The notes beneath the pieces are model-generated. The model saw only the letters and a program-made list of their open reading frames with translations. It did not search any database and was not told the DNA's origin. Source: Certhia americana (Eukaryota; Chordata; Aves; Passeriformes; Certhiidae). From it: DNA of 64,000 nucleotides. The stretch's first letter is position 1; each line of letters begins with the position of its first letter. The stretch covers positions 131,081,241 to 131,145,240 of the forward strand of contig CM031858.1 in assembly GCA_018697195.1 (NCBI GenBank), read 5' to 3'. Made by a program: the position numbers and the translations under genes. Positions 1 to 13,773 of this stretch are shown piece by piece.

Positions 1-197
1 TGATTGGGCATTGGAATGGGCTTCTCCAGGGAGCTGGTGGAGTCACTGTCCCTGGAGGTGCCTAAGAAAAGACTGGATGTGGCATTTAGTGCCACGGTTT
101 TGCTGACAAGGTAGAATTTGGTCATAGACTTCTTGATCTCAAAGGTCTTTTCCAAACTAATCGGTTCTGTAATTCTGTGGTTCTGTGATTCTCTGTG
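1..197 (+). mobile_element. CR1 LINE, 3' end fragment
   Basis: This is the 3'-terminal part of a CR1 retrotransposon in sense orientation, cut by the window edge. It has the usual 3' phrases (GGTGGAGTCACTGTCCCTGG-like, then CTGGATGTGGCATTTAGTGC-like). It ends in repeated 'ttctgt(g/a)attctgtg' units at about 165-197, which is how avian CR1 copies terminate. It is noncoding and lies in the intron upstream of the first CPQ exon in the window. How much more of the element lies outside the window is unknown. Confidence 0.85.
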
Positions 198-3100
198 TAT
201 GTGATGCTTGTTTAAGTTTTTTGTCCACTTGCAAGTTACGGTGCTCCTTATCTTCACTATCTGCTGGAGGAAGATGTAAAGAAAAATGCTTTTCAGTATT
301 TTGAGTAATGAAAGTTATTAGTATGCTTTTCTAAGAGAAATGTGTTGATAGGCAGATTCCATCAATAAAGATCCTGTTCTGTGAACCCAAACCTCCATCC
401 ATGAAGGGCAAAGATGAATGATGACTTCGTTACTTTTCCATTACTCTTGCATTACCTGATACACATCAGTCTCAGGGACATGAAATACCTCTGCATGGTG
501 GTTTTCAAAACTTAATACAAATGTTATTCTAGATTAAATGAAGAGATTGAAAATGTTGCTTAAAGTTCCTTCCTTATGTTTAATATTTATGATCTCTAAG
601 GTTGCATTGAAAGAAGCCTTTTCTTTAACTAAAAATGGGATAGACATTTCTTAAAATTCTTTTTAATCAGCAGAAGGAAGTTCACCTGCATTTTATGAAG
701 TTGTTGCATGACAAATGCAATTGGCCTATGTGACTACATATGGGATGGGAGATTATTTTTAGTGGCATAAACCATCCTGCTTAGAAAAGGATGACATATG
801 CACATGTATGTGAATGTGTGGTTCTGCTTCCTAATTTTCTTGTGTTTAGAATATTAAATATTTTTTTTCAAAATATTTCAATATGCTTGATGGAAATGCT
901 GCACATGACCTAAAGACATCCAAGAGATATCATCATGCTGATGCAGAAGGAAATAGAATAAGAAAGATAAATCTTAAGTTGTCATGTCGCATGAAAGCTG
1001 CCTTATCCTGAATTTATTTTAAGTCAATTTGGCAACTATGTATTGCTGTATTTGTACTGTCCTGTACAGTTGCTTGTGGTTTCTCTGAATATTTAGAGCA
1101 AATACTTATACTTACAGATACTTAGAAGCATTGCAAAGCAATGCTTGTATTCTTCTGGTGTTTCTATAGGGTTGTTTTGTGCAAATTTAAGTTATTAGAG
1201 TCTGTGTAGATTTGGAGCTGAGAATCACATAACAACTTTGAAATTAATGTGGAAAATGCAATAGTCATACGTCCTTGATAGCTTTAACTGCCTTTGTTAT
1301 AAGCCCACCTATAAAGAGTATTATAATGCTATTATTTTATATCACTTTAAAGAATATAGTGGTTTATACTGAATTTCAGAAATATTTCTATCCATTGCTG
1401 AGATACATTCCATCTACATAAAGACCAAGATAAACACTGTGTTTTTTTATAACTGTGTCTTATTTTAAGAATGTCTATGGCTATCAGCATAATCAGTGAA
1501 ACTTTAGTTTCAGCAGCTGCTACAAGTTTGAATAAACAACTGTTTTGAAGAAACTTTCACATAGAGGTACAATGGTTATGTTTATGTAATTGCTCTTGGC
1601 AACAGCTTCAGTAAATTTAAGTTGAAGTTCATCCATAAAATTAACTGACTTTCTCAATCCACTTGAACCTTGATCTGTTTTAGTATAATGTTCTGGAGCT
1701 GGTGAAGAAGCTTTACAATTGGGGTCTGTAACCCCAAATGACCACCTTCTTCTGATTCAGAATTTCCTGCTGTTGCAATTTGTGTTGTTCCAAAGAAATG
1801 AGGAGTAATTCCCTCTCAGACACTGATTGCTCCCAGGGAACAGCATTAGTGATGTATTCTTTCACTGCTAAAGACAAGGCATCCTATTGTAAACTTGGTT
1901 CTCTCTCAATGAGTTTGCATACTTGTTCTAAATAATTCACTTCATCTTGAAGCTCTGTTTCCCAGGAGACAAAATAGTTATTTTCTTAAAACCAATTTTT
2001 TGCTTTAAGAACAAAGAAACCACATGGTGATTTTGAAACTGTGGGATAGATGTCCTTTATATGGCAATTGGGTTTTCACTCAGAGCCTTTTCTGTTCTTT
2101 TAAAAAAAAATATTATTTGTGGATTCCTTATTGAGTGGACTGTATTGAGTCTGCATCAGCTGACTGTGAAGTGTGGTGGTGTTTGAGCTCTCTCCTGCGT
2201 AGGCAGGTTGCAGTGGGGCTGCACGTTCAGGAATGAACACAGAGCAGAATTCGTTCATGCATTGCCCTCACCACTAGCAAGTGTGAATATGTGCATAGTC
2301 CTCCCTTAGAAGAAAGCAAAAAGAGCAGCCACAGTGAGCATTTCTCTTCTCTGCTCTCTCTACCTCCAAAGCTGGCATTGCTTTTCTCAGATGATCTGGT
2401 TTCAAGCTGTATTGCTATTAAGTACTTCTAGTGCAGGGCAGTGTCCCTGGAAAATGTGCTGTTTGCAATCTTTTGTGTTGGCCCTTTGAGGATCACAATA
2501 ATGAATCACAAAATCACAGCAAAACCCCTGAGAAATTCTGAGGCTTTTACAGAGGGCCCATCCATCCAAGTTTAAGCACTTTTGAAGGAGGGGAGGTTTT
2601 GGAAAAAAGATTGCAGCATGTCTATTTTCTACCAAGAAAATGAGTCTGTGCTGGAAAGCATACACATGTTAAGGCTGGATAACTAGAGAGTTGAGAATCT
2701 CTGAGTAAGAAGGAAGTTCTCTTCAGATTTTGATCACAAGCTTTTTCTGCATCTAAGGCATGACTGTTCTGTTTTTTATAACACGCACATTTATAAAGAT
2801 CTCACAGTCTGTCTCTAAATTTAAAGGGGTTTGGTGCATTCTGGTTGAACCCATGGCAGTTCAGTGGGTATGATTAGTACTTTCTCATGGCCTTTGTTTA
2901 ATACTATGGGTATTTCAGTTATGTCACCTGACTGTGTTTGAAAAAACATAGTTGTGTGATGAGTACTTGATACTTTTTATCTTGCCATGATAGTCCATTA
3001 ATTTTAATAGCCAGTGAAAACAGATTTATCTGATATGAAGAAAAAAATAGAGATCTTAATTTTTGGGCTCAAGGTTACTTCCTTGCAATGTTCACTGCAT

Positions 3101-4228
3101 GCTTTAAAGCATATACTTTTGCCCTCCAGGAGTTACAAACAAGAAAAATGCATTATGTTCTCATTTTCAGTGCTGGACTAGTTGTCCAGTGATGAATGGT
3201 AGATGAGATAATATGCCAGGAGATCCTCATCCTTTAGGGAGAAGAAGGCAGAAAGAATGAATATTTTTTATGTTTTTCTGGATCCCACAACTCTGAGACT
3301 TGTTTGACATCAGCTAACCAGAGAGTGGGAAGCATCCCTTTGTGTATGGCCAGTTCTGAGCAAACACAGGTGGATGCTCCATAGGTTGAACACATTCTGC
3401 TCTTGGTTTTGTGCTGTTGCACCATCTTACCACACTGCCTGCATGGCTCAGAATTTTTGCCCCTCCTTGACCTATCCATTGTAATGATGGATTCATCAGC
3501 TCTTCATCTCAAGGTGCAGTTGGTGAACTGTCACACTTGTGATATTTGTCTAATACTGCTTGTCAATATTTGAAGGGTTCAGATCTGAAAGTGGATGTTT
3601 CTGGAGATGCCCAATTCTCTGCTGTAGTCACAAAACCTTCTTCACAGAAAACCCATCTGGGACTTACTACCATGTTTTAAAATATCCTTAGGACTAATGG
3701 AACTGTAAAATATCTTGTCACTGTTGTAGCACATAGGGGATCTAGTAATAAATTAGAGGTCCTCTGTGAAAAGTACCATAGATATATAATAAAACTAAAA
3801 CCTCTGGGAATGCTTCAGTCTAAGTTCATATATTTTCCTTATGCACCCAAAAATAGGATTAATCAAATTTCATGCCTAAGGGCTTAAACAGATGGAATAT
3901 GAAAGAAAATTTCACCAGTCAGCAGTGTCGTAGTCCTGCATCTCTGGAAAGTATGCACTTCTGCAATGTACGAGATAAAACCTTTAATTTAAACATTTCT
4001 CACAGCTTATCTAGTTTTGCTTAGGCAGTGGTTTAAAGTAGTAGAATCCCAGATTAATATTCAGCAACTACAGAACAATGTTTAATTTTATTTGAAATAT
4101 TTCTTTCCTCCTGTTCTAAACTAAAATGCCAACTTTGTGACAAAATCATTAAAATGCTTAAATGCTAAACAGAATTCTCTAATTCAGTGTTTTCATGTAG
4201 ATATGTTTTCTTATAACTGCTTTTCCAG
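1..4228 (+). other. CPQ: CPQ intron (3' part)
   Basis: This is the downstream part of the intron before the first visible CPQ exon. It ends with a pyrimidine-rich acceptor, TTTTCCAG, at 4221-4228. Apart from the CR1 tail at the left edge I see AT-rich unique-looking sequence with no recognisable exon, RNA gene or repeat. The open frames here are short (under 90 codons) and resemble no protein I know. Confidence 0.75.
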
Positions 4229-4340
4229 GTTGTGTTGGTCAGTGGACATCTGGACAGCTGGGACGTTGGGCAGGGAGCTATGGATGATGGTGGTGGAGCA
4301 TTTATATCGTGGGAAGCATTATCACTCATTAAGGATCTGG
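4229..4340 (+). CDS. CPQ: CPQ exon with zinc-binding HLD and MDDG
   Basis: Internal coding exon of carboxypeptidase Q, a secreted/lysosomal M28-family zinc exopeptidase that cleaves dipeptides. The 112 bases start on a codon boundary and encode 37 residues plus one base of the next codon. The peptide begins [20 protein letters not shown] and continues [17 protein letters not shown]. His7 and Asp9 of the exon form the HLD motif and Asp19 lies in MDDG. In M28 enzymes this His and Asp are metal ligands. The acceptor is TTTTCCAG and the donor is CTGG|GTAAAC. By length it should start near residue 284 of a protein of about 472 residues. Identification rests on recognising the CPQ sequence; no frame disruption is seen. 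Confidence 0.96.
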
Positions 4341-5490
4341 GTAAACCTTTAATTTTAAAATATTTTTAATGCATTGCATTTCCAGGACATTTTGTATGAT
4401 ATCTAAACTGAATTTTCTGTTTTATCCATGTCTCTGAGCACAAATATTCATTTTGTCACTATAACACTCAAAATTAGTTCAAAAAAGACTTAAGATTGTT
4501 GAGTCGATATCCAAGGATGCTTTGCCCCCTTCATCAGATGGAATCTATTTTTCCTCCTTATTCCCTTTTTCCACAAATGTAAGCTGTGGTCAAGAGGAAT
4601 GCCCAACATATTCATTAGAAACTAAAATCAGCTGCTGCTCCTGCTCTTAGCCCTGGCAGCCTTTAAACAATAAACTAGTTTTTCTGCTTCCCAGTGGAAG
4701 GGTGTGTGCACTTCAACAATCTCAGTCTTTCATGAAGAGCTCTTTGTAGACAAGCTCCGTTATGTGGTTAGCTGCTTGCATACTGCAATTGTGAACATCA
4801 GACATCCCTGTGAGTTCCTATTCCTTTATTTTGCATTGTTTGAACCTCTAATCTCTCAATTTCCCAGCCTTGGAATGATTGGATTATCAATCTGTAACTA
4901 AAACAAAGTTAATCTGTTTAAATTTTTGGTCTTTTAAAAGGAAAATTAAATAGGATTCTTCTACAAAGAATCCAAGTGTATTCCTTCTTTTAGTGTTTTT
5001 TAATCTTTTTTTTAATGATGCTTGGAAAATTGGCTGTGTTTCCTCCACCTTCAAGGAGAAGTAAGTTATTCTGCTGTGTTTCGTACTCTGTTCCATTCAG
5101 AATAAACTGTTGTGTGTTTCCTAAGGGCAAGTTCATGGTGGCATTGTAGAATTTTTATTCGCTGGGTTTCCCTTCACGCATGACTGAAATGCATCACTTT
5201 CTTCTTGTTTAAATATTTGATTTCCTCTGGTGTGTTTGCTGTGCAACCTGTGGTGAAATGCTGTTCTCTCAGCTGGGAAACGCTGGAGCCTTTACTGATG
5301 CCCTCTGTTCTGGGCAGCTGCTGTGTTCTGCCCTTCTTGTTGTACCAGTGTTCTGCAGGAACACAGGGCTGGGAGAGGACTTCTAGGTCTTCATAGCTGC
5401 AGATAACCAAAGGGCATGCACCTTTCACAAACTGCCCTCCATAGCAGATTGGCTAATGAAGATTTTATATCTTATGTATTTAAAATCTGA

Positions 5491-5545
5491 CAAAAAACAA
5501 AAAAACAAAAAAAAAACAAAAAACAAAAAAACAGCAAAATAAAAA
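5491..5545. repeat. C/A-rich simple repeat
   Basis: Runs of A interrupted by single C (CAAAAAAC-type units), low complexity. It could be a degenerate microsatellite or the A-tail of an unrecognised retroposon. No element is recognisable immediately upstream on either strand. Confidence 0.8.
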
Positions 5546-8500
5546 GTTCTGGTGAAGATTGCATGAGAAACAAATTCATGATTTTTATTAAAAATCATTT
5601 CCATAGTGTTTTGAATGAGCATTGTGTTTTGAATTGAGGAGACTTTGTTTGATATCCTTTTGCACCTTGATAAATTTAGTCTCACACTAATACATTTGAA
5701 TACATTAGCCCACCAAATACATTTGAAATGAAGATAAGACAACTCAGATGTCTTTATGCATGTGTAGAATTTTTTTACTGTGTCCAGAGAGTCTTAAAGC
5801 ATTGCATAGCCATGAAAAGCCAGGAAAACTGTGTCTGCATTTACAGTATAACTGATCTTACTGCTGTGGTGATATGATCCTCAAGCTGAAATGAGCATTC
5901 TGAAAGATGACTTCTAGAATATGAATTATTATTGTGTAGTGAGAAATAATGCCAGTACTTCTGCCATGATAATTTTGGTTAATGAAAACAAAACACTATT
6001 ACACTGTTAAAGCAGGTTTTTCAGTGGTAGTCTAATAGCATTTCATCATGATATCACTCTGACCCTTGGACATGGCTTATGGACAAGACACAAATTATGC
6101 CTGTTAATTTGGATTCTGAGAATCTCATGTAGAACTTGAAAAATATAGTATAAATGCAATTCCATACTTTCAACATAGCCTCCTTCCAACCCCATTTAAT
6201 AGCTATTGGTTTAGGATTAAAATAATGAAATTAATTGAAAAAATCATTAAAAATATGATTTAAGATGGTAAGATTTTATTTTAAGCAATAGTTTGTTCTC
6301 TTGCCTTGGGTAAAATTTTTAATAGTACTTGCTTTTATTTCTAAGTAAATCAGTTACTTAACGTATTGGCCTTTATGCTTCCTCATATTTCCTGAATCTT
6401 TAGGGTTAGCTTTTATTTTTTTAATTGAGGTGACAATTTCTATGCCTTATTAGTATATTTTTTCTTTTTGTTTTGTTTTGCTTTTGCTTTTTTAGCTTTT
6501 CAGATACCATAATAGTTAGATGTTCCCTATAAGGACATGTACCAGCCCAGCACCATCTGAAGCAGTTTTACATAAAAACTTCAAAACTTCAACTATTTGG
6601 TCACCTTTTTTTTTCCATTTCCATTTTGATTTCACATGAATGTTTCTTTTTGAGGGAAAGGCAACACTACATGAAAGTCAGACTGAACTGAAACTGTTTT
6701 GCATTATATTAGCAGAGAGTGGAATAAAAGTATTTTATTGATGTAAAATCCCATGTATACATTTCAGAAGAGTAGTACCTTGAAAGCATAGGGCTGATTG
6801 TGATCTGCTGTAGCTTTTGAATACTGTTTAAAGCCATAACCATTCAGTTAGCTCTGGAAAGTAGAAGTGCTAACGAGTGTAAAGTTTACATCTGTGTGAA
6901 TAGTTTGCTTCTAATATCTGTAATATCTCTCTGCTCGTCTTCCACCGTGGGATGATGGGAAGGGGGTAGCTGCTGGTGGTGCCATCCTTCTTACCCTTCT
7001 TCAGGGAAGAAGCACAGGCAGCAAATTCAGAGCAAATGTTGACTTCTAGATGGTTACATTTCAACAAGGTGAATCTGGCTGTGTTTTCTGTGCAGCTGTG
7101 ATTTCACTCTCAAAACAAGCCCTTCAGCAACTTACAGTTCAACTTCAGTACCAGCTTGTGCACCTGTTGGTGCCCACGCTGGCTGTAGGTATCTCCTGAG
7201 CAGAGTAGAAAGAAGCATTTTCGTTAGTGCATCCATTTCAAGTTCTCTGTATCAACTAAACTTTCATGGCTGCTTGTTTTGCTGGTAGCTAATCTCAGAA
7301 AAATTCACTAACTAATGGCCATACTGACTATTGGTGCTCAAAGCAAAGGAGTCTTTTCTCACCATTAAAAATGAGGTTTAATGAAGCACGAAGGAAAGAA
7401 AAACATGAATTAAATTCTTGAAGCTTGCATATGCCACTGATAGGCAAGGTCTGAGGCAAGCTGTTTCATAGCTGATGTGCTTAGAAGAGGAAGAACTGGA
7501 AATGTTTCCACAGAAGTTGCTTATGTGAAGAAACATGAACATTTCAGCTGGATATTACTCGTTATTCCTTTTACTGGGCATAAAGTTTGAGTTATATTTG
7601 AGTTTGAGTTAAGTCTTAGAGTTTGAGGCAGTTTGTGAACTGGTTGAACTGGTTGAACTCCCTTTCCTTCAGGGAAGCCAAGGCTATTGGGATTAGCTGA
7701 GGGTTTCTGATGCTTAAAGAAATTACCCTTCTACACTTGAAGGCAGAGTGTCTGTGGCAGTAAACTTGTGCAATGTGCAGTTTGTCTTCAACGATGTCTG
7801 GCAGCTGCTGCCCTGCCCAACCCTCTGCAAGTTTTAATCTTTTAATCTATTTTAACTAATTTTGATGGAGGCATAAAAATATTTAGAATAGGAAGTTCTG
7901 ATATACTCTTCAAAAGGATCACTGGGGAGAGATGGTGCATTAATGTTCCACCTGAGGAGAGGCAGGAAGAAGGCACTTTAATTCTTTTCTTAAAGATGGC
8001 AAACAACTGGTTACCAGAACACATGTAGCATTGTGGTTATCACCAGTCTCATTCTTTTTAATCTGTCTGCAAACTCCGTGTGATAGATTGCAAATATCTC
8101 CATGGCAGTATTGAGAACATTATTTGGGGTAATTAAGAGATGATGAGAAGACACTGAAGGTGTTTTAGAGAGGAAAGGCTAACAGGTTCCCATCTTTAAG
8201 CTGAGGGAATCCATGGGGTGTTTCATGAGCTGTAATATGGTGTGATGAGGGCCTTTGGAAGCTGTAGGAGAGACAGCACTCAAGCAAATTGCGGTTTTCT
8301 AGTTTTACAGAACAGCTGTGTTGCTAATTAAAGCCTAGAAATCTCAAAGCCAACTTGTTTTCAGGTTGCATTTATAATTTTAAAATTTTGTTAATTTGTT
8401 AGTTTATGTGCAAAAAAGAGCCTCTCTTGAGTTGACCAATGTAATTTGCCTCAGCATTTTCCTGTTGATCCGGTTAGTGCTCTGGTGTCATTTGAAACAC

Positions 8501-11500
8501 AGCTTCTCATGTTCCTCTCTCACACAGGGTTTACAAAAGAAGCTGTTTTTCCAGGTGAGATGAAAGACTAGTTAAGCAGCTACACATAGAACATCACCAT
8601 AAAAGTTTATTTTGCTGCTATATGTCTTTGGTTGGACAGTTTGCAGGACTTGATCCTGCTTTGGATGTTCAGTTCTGTGAAGGAGATATTTGTGCTCCTT
8701 TCCCAACATTTCAAGCCTGTAGCTCTTTTTGCTCAGGAGTCTGTCCTACTTGTGTACAGGGTATTTGGGCAAGAAGCAGCTAGTGCCCAATGGTTTCAGG
8801 GCTTTAGCCAGTTCTGCCTCTTCGTTCCTAATCCAGCTGTGCTCCCACAGTGCTTGGCTGAGGGGCAGTTCCCAGCTGAGGCCACAGGTGTTCTGCCCTC
8901 CTCCAGCCCTGCCAAAGCCACCTCACACTCTAGTGCTGGAAATGTGTGCCTTTCATCCCTAAAGGGAGCATGAAGGACCTGAATAATGACAATAATAGAG
9001 AAAGATCTTTAGAAGGTGGTTTTATGGCAATGTCAGGTTTCCAAACATAGTATTTTAGGTCTCCTAACAGCAGTAGAGAGCTCACTGGAGTTAGAAATGC
9101 AGTTGATTTTGATGGATGAATTTCAGTGCTTTCTTCTGAAAAACTTCAGAAATTATAACTGTTATGTCTCTTTTTAATTAAAGCATCTGGGATCAATTTT
9201 TTTCCTGTTGAGAACAGAAACTGATGGGATATATTACTTGACACTGCAGTCTAGTTTATTTTCAGAGTCCCATCTCTGCTAGCACAGGAGGAATCAAACA
9301 GTCAACAGGTTCTTTGTTCACATCCCAAGTTTCTTTCAAAAAAATTTACCCAAGGCTCTCTTTCCTTGTTCAAGAAATGTGTTTTCTACCTTTTCCTGGC
9401 TGTTTAGGTCTCTCTTGCTTCATTGCTAGCCAACTCTTGGTGCTCTGCCAAGTCCAGAGGTGCGTCCACGAGCTACTGCCCAATCTGGGGACATCTTCAG
9501 AAGTCAATGGCTGAGCTGTGAATTTGTCAAATGACAAACTTTTCCTCTTTCTCTTCAGTTGCTTTAACTGCAGCCAGTTAAACACCAGTAAGGTGTTGCC
9601 AGTGAATACTCTCTGAACCCCTGCTTCTGCTGAGGTAGTCGGTGCAGACTCCAGGCAATGCTACACTCCAAAGACCACTATAGTGGGGGGTTGTGATACA
9701 GAGTGAAGAGTTCCCTGCTTGTGCTGTTGTGTTGTACACTGAGCCCGTGTTCAGTCATGTCTGCATGCCACCTTAGACCAGGAAGTCTCCTGCTTGAACT
9801 GTGCCTCAAAGTGTTTCTGAGAGTCCTATTCTGCCATGTAAGAAAACACTTGCTATGGGGAGCTGCCAGAGCCAGTGAATGACAGCAGTCAAATAGCTGA
9901 ACAGGGAGCATTTTTCTCTTTCACACCCAGGGTAGGATGGTGATGCCATTGCCGCTAGAGTAGCTTGATGAAGGAAGAATGCTTGTTGACAAAATCTAAT
10001 TCCAGTCATCACACCTTTTACGCAGCTTTCCTGCATTCCTAGACAATGATGAAACATGAAAAACAGAGAAGTGTATGGTGATAGATGATATGTGCCATTT
10101 CCCCTCTTTGTCTATTTGCCAGCATTAAACAGAACTGGGGGTTCATAAAGCGGCTTTCCTATAGATGTGGACATGGATCTGGCACAATCAAATTACTATT
10201 TCATAGGAAAAAGCCACAGAAAATTACATAAATGTTTTTAAAACAATGCATATAAGAATTTTAAGGTACTGAGTTATTATTACTCATAAGGAGTTGATTA
10301 GACAGTTTTTCCCCCTTAAAACTTATTTAAAATTGAAATTGTATCTCTCATCTGAATTACACCCCTAACTAATGCAACTGAAAAACTATAAGACATATTT
10401 TTCTACAGTTCACTGTAGTCTTTGTATGAAGTTACATTTCTCCAGTCCAAATTCACTGGCTAATATGTGAGGACTAAAGATATGTTTTATTAAAAATATC
10501 ACCAGAGTAATTCCTTTTCTGCTAGTTTTATTGAAGTCGTATAAATGCGATTTTAACATGCTTGCAAAATATTCTGTTAAACATTTTTCTGGATTTCTTG
10601 TGGTGTAGTTGTTTGCTGCCCAGGAGATATGTTGTGAAACATAATTAAATTACTACTGTTACAGTTTCTGGGTTTTTTGTTTAATCCAATATGCCTAATA
10701 TTAGCTTCTTGTTCTTACATTCTTTTCACTTTCCCAAAACTAAGTATTTTATTCTGACCTTCATGTTTCCAATTCTATTAAGTCTACCTGGTATGAATTA
10801 TCTGCATATGCCATTACACTACAAATGCATTTATTCCTTCATTTTAACATTTGGTTGAATGCATATTTAGGAAGTACTTAAATCTTCAATTTTCATACTG
10901 TGTTGACATAGTGGAGGGGCAATTGCAAACATAAAAGGCTGCTAATCTGGTGGTAAATTTAGATATACAGCCTTCCATAGCAATTTTGCCCTCTGTCTTG
11001 TGGACTACTGCTCCTCTGCAAGCTTTCATTTACCTAGAAAATTCAAGAAAAAAATCTGAGCTTTGATTGTCTATAAAAATCTTTAAAACCTGGCAATGCT
11101 CATTCTTGTGTGTTATTGGGGTTTTTTTCAAATCTCTAACAAGGTTGACATGGTGAAGTGCTGAAATCCTTCCCAAATGGAGTAAGGGGCATCTTGTCCT
11201 TACTGTCATTTATTTTAAGGTACAAACTTTCAATATGGAGACAGAAGTGTGCCTGCTTCATTTTCTGACTCATCAGCTCTCAGAAGAGACTAACAGATTT
11301 GTTTTTCTAATCCAAAGAGCAGGGAAGCAGAGGCAGAATACAGACCCACCTCTCATCAAGATCAAACCATGTTTGATATTTGTAATCCCAGAGAGTGTGG
11401 GAGTAGGCCCCATGTTGCCTTTTCTGCTCCATAATTTGCTGAGATCACAAATATCCTTAAGGAAGAATGTGTTTCAGAAGAGGAATAAGGTGTGTTTTAA

Positions 11501-12784
11501 AGGTCACAGTGTCTTTGTCCTTTTGTGGGACTCAGAGAACACACTGACAGGACCAGAGCAGGGCATGGGGTGGAGGAGTTCTCTGCTGACTCTGCGTTTG
11601 CTTTTTTACACAGGCAAGTTTGTGTTTTCTTTTCTTTTCCTTTTTTTCTTTTCCTCTTTTTTTTGGTACTCACGACTTGCAATGGCTTGATGACACTACA
11701 CGAACCAGTTCTTCCTTTAAAACCCCATGTGCACATGAGCACATTTGGCTGTACTTTTCATCTGAAGTGCCCCTGAGCTGTACTGCCAGGTGGTAGGAAG
11801 GTGTCCACAGATAAACCCTGGCACTGGTACTGCCTGACTTGCATAAGCACCAGGCTCTGGGCTTGGCTTCTCTCTTCTTTCCCTCACCTCCCCAGTCAAA
11901 AGGCTTAATCCATGTTATTTTTAATTACTAGACTTGCAAATCATTCACAGATTTCCCCTCCAGTCTTGTATACCCAGCTCCTTCTTTGACATTTCCTCTT
12001 GGATATTGCATTGCTTTTTAAAAATAAATCTATCTAAAACCTCTCACATTTCCCTTCTTCACCCTTCTGTAACTCTGCCCTTCTGTCATAAGATCATCAG
12101 CCTCCCTAAAAAACAGGAAAAGAAAATTGCCTGTGTAATCTCAGTGTCTTGCTGCACTGCTGTCAAGGCTGCTGGTGCTCTGCAAATCCAGTCCTTCCCT
12201 AGGCTGGCTCACCTTGGGGACTGTTGTTCCCCTGTGCCCTCTTTGAAGGGCTTGTCCAAACAGCCGCTCACAGTCTGTGCCAGTGGCAGAGTCATGTCCT
12301 CTCAACCCCCAAAACGTGTTTCTGAGCAAGCTGACAGCCCCAGGCTAGACTGAGCTGCAGTATCCAGCTTGGCTCATCACTCCACTTTGATTTCCCCCTC
12401 CCCTGCCCCAGCCCTTACCATTTTCTGTCTTCTTACTGCAATGCTTCATCTCTTCTACTCCAGAAGAGCTCATCTCTCTTTACTCCAGACTTTCAACACT
12501 CAAAGGTTTACTTGCTTCCCAGTGCTATTTTATGCAGTGCTTTGTCCTCAGTTCCGCTAAAAGAAGCTATCAACAGATAAAAATCAAGAAGATTGCACTG
12601 CATTAGACTGATTTAAGAAGAAAAAAAAGACAGTTTCTGAAGCCAAAAGCTGTTTCCCATGTCTAATTTGAGCTTCACTAGAGAATTAGAAATATATTAT
12701 AATCAAGATTTAAGTAATACTAAAAGTATTTTTTTCAGCTGTTCTTTGCCTTGTTTTTGGAAGCTTTTAACTTTGAAGCTCTGT

Positions 12785-12975
12785 GAAGAAGGATTTGAGG
12801 GTACTGATTGGTGAGAGGGTGGACATGATCTGGCAATGTGCACTTGTAGCCCAGAAAACCAAATATGCCCTGCGCTGTGTCCAAAACAACATGGCCAGCA
12901 GGGTGAGAGAAAGGATTCTGCCTCTTTGGTCTCCCCTTGTGGGACCCCCACCTGTGCTGCATCCAGCTCTGAGGA
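12785..12975 (+). mobile_element. CR1 LINE fragment (RT C-terminal region)
   Basis: Sense translation gives a decayed CR1 ORF2 segment downstream of the reverse transcriptase core. It includes DLRVLIGERVDMIWQCALVA, then NNMASRVRERILPLWSPLVG, which matches the CR1 pattern '[36 protein letters not shown]'. Similarity fades after about 12950. The next CR1 segment in element order starts about 300 bp downstream at 13285. Both ends are approximate. Confidence 0.8.
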
Positions 12976-13284
12976 CCCCTGTCGCCCTGATTTCTGCATG
13001 TTTCTCTTAGCCTTCAATGTTTGAAATCCTTGGAGTCAGTTTCTCATGCATTTTAATGTAAATAGTAATTGTTTTGCATTCCTCTCTAGAGGAAGCAAGA
13101 CTTGATAGACTTTTGGTTTATCTGTGGGATTAGAGAGGTTGAACTTCATTCTCCAATCCCATGTCACCTTTGCAATGATATATATATCGAGGTCACACAA
13201 TAAACTTCCTTCTTTTTCCTCCTTTCTCTGTGAAGAGAGTAAGCATGCATGTGTGTTCATTTCTTCTCGAGCAGTGACAGACCC

Positions 13285-13773
13285 CAGCATAAGAAGGATG
13301 TGGACCTGCTGGGGTGAGTGCAGAGGAGGGCCATGAAGATGATTTCAAGGACAGAGCACCTCTCCTATGAGGAAAGGCTGAAGGAATTGCAGTTGTTCAG
13401 CCTGGAGAAGAGAAGACTTAGGGATGACCTGGTTGTGGCCTTCCAGTACCTGAAGGAAGCCTACAAGAAAGATGAGGAGAGTCTTTTTAGAAGAGCATGT
13501 AGTGACGGCAAGGGGCAATGGCTTCAAACTTAAAGAGAGTAGGTTTAGATTAGATATTTGGAAGGAATCCAGATTGCTTGGATGGGGTGGTGAGGCACTG
13601 GCACAGGTTGCATGGAAAAGTTGCAGATGCCCCATCTCTACAAGTGTTTAAGGCCAGGCTGGATGGAGCTCTGAGCAACCTGACCTTGTGAAATGTCCCT
13701 GCCCATGGCAGGAATGTTGGAATTAGATGATCTCTAAGGTCACATCCAGTCCAAACCATTCTATGATTCTATG
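13285..13773 (+). mobile_element. CR1 LINE fragment with intact 3' tail
   Basis: Sense CR1 3' part. The translation includes KKDVDLL, then MKMISRTEHLSYEERLKELQ and [20 protein letters not shown], the conserved C-terminal region of CR1 ORF2. It continues through noncoding 3' sequence to the diagnostic terminus CCATTCTATGATTCTATG at 13756-13773. In element coordinates it continues where the fragment at 12785-12975 stops, so the two may be one interrupted insertion. Confidence 0.9.

Noticed and set aside
4137..4352. 71-codon frame spanning the first CPQ exon
   Set aside because: It is in the wrong frame. The CPQ frame (starting GTT at 4229) gives the conserved HLDSWD...MDDG peptide.
8632..8973. 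113-codon + strand frame in a GC-richer patch
   Set aside because: No motif or similarity recognised, and an overlapping frame of similar length exists in the same strand.
11235..11690. 151-codon + strand frame
   Set aside because: No recognisable domain, a low-complexity Phe-rich end over a T-rich tract, and no splice or promoter context. Probably chance.
11934..12353. 139-codon + strand frame
   Set aside because: Ser/Leu-rich translation with no family resemblance, in a GC-richer intron segment. No supporting signals.
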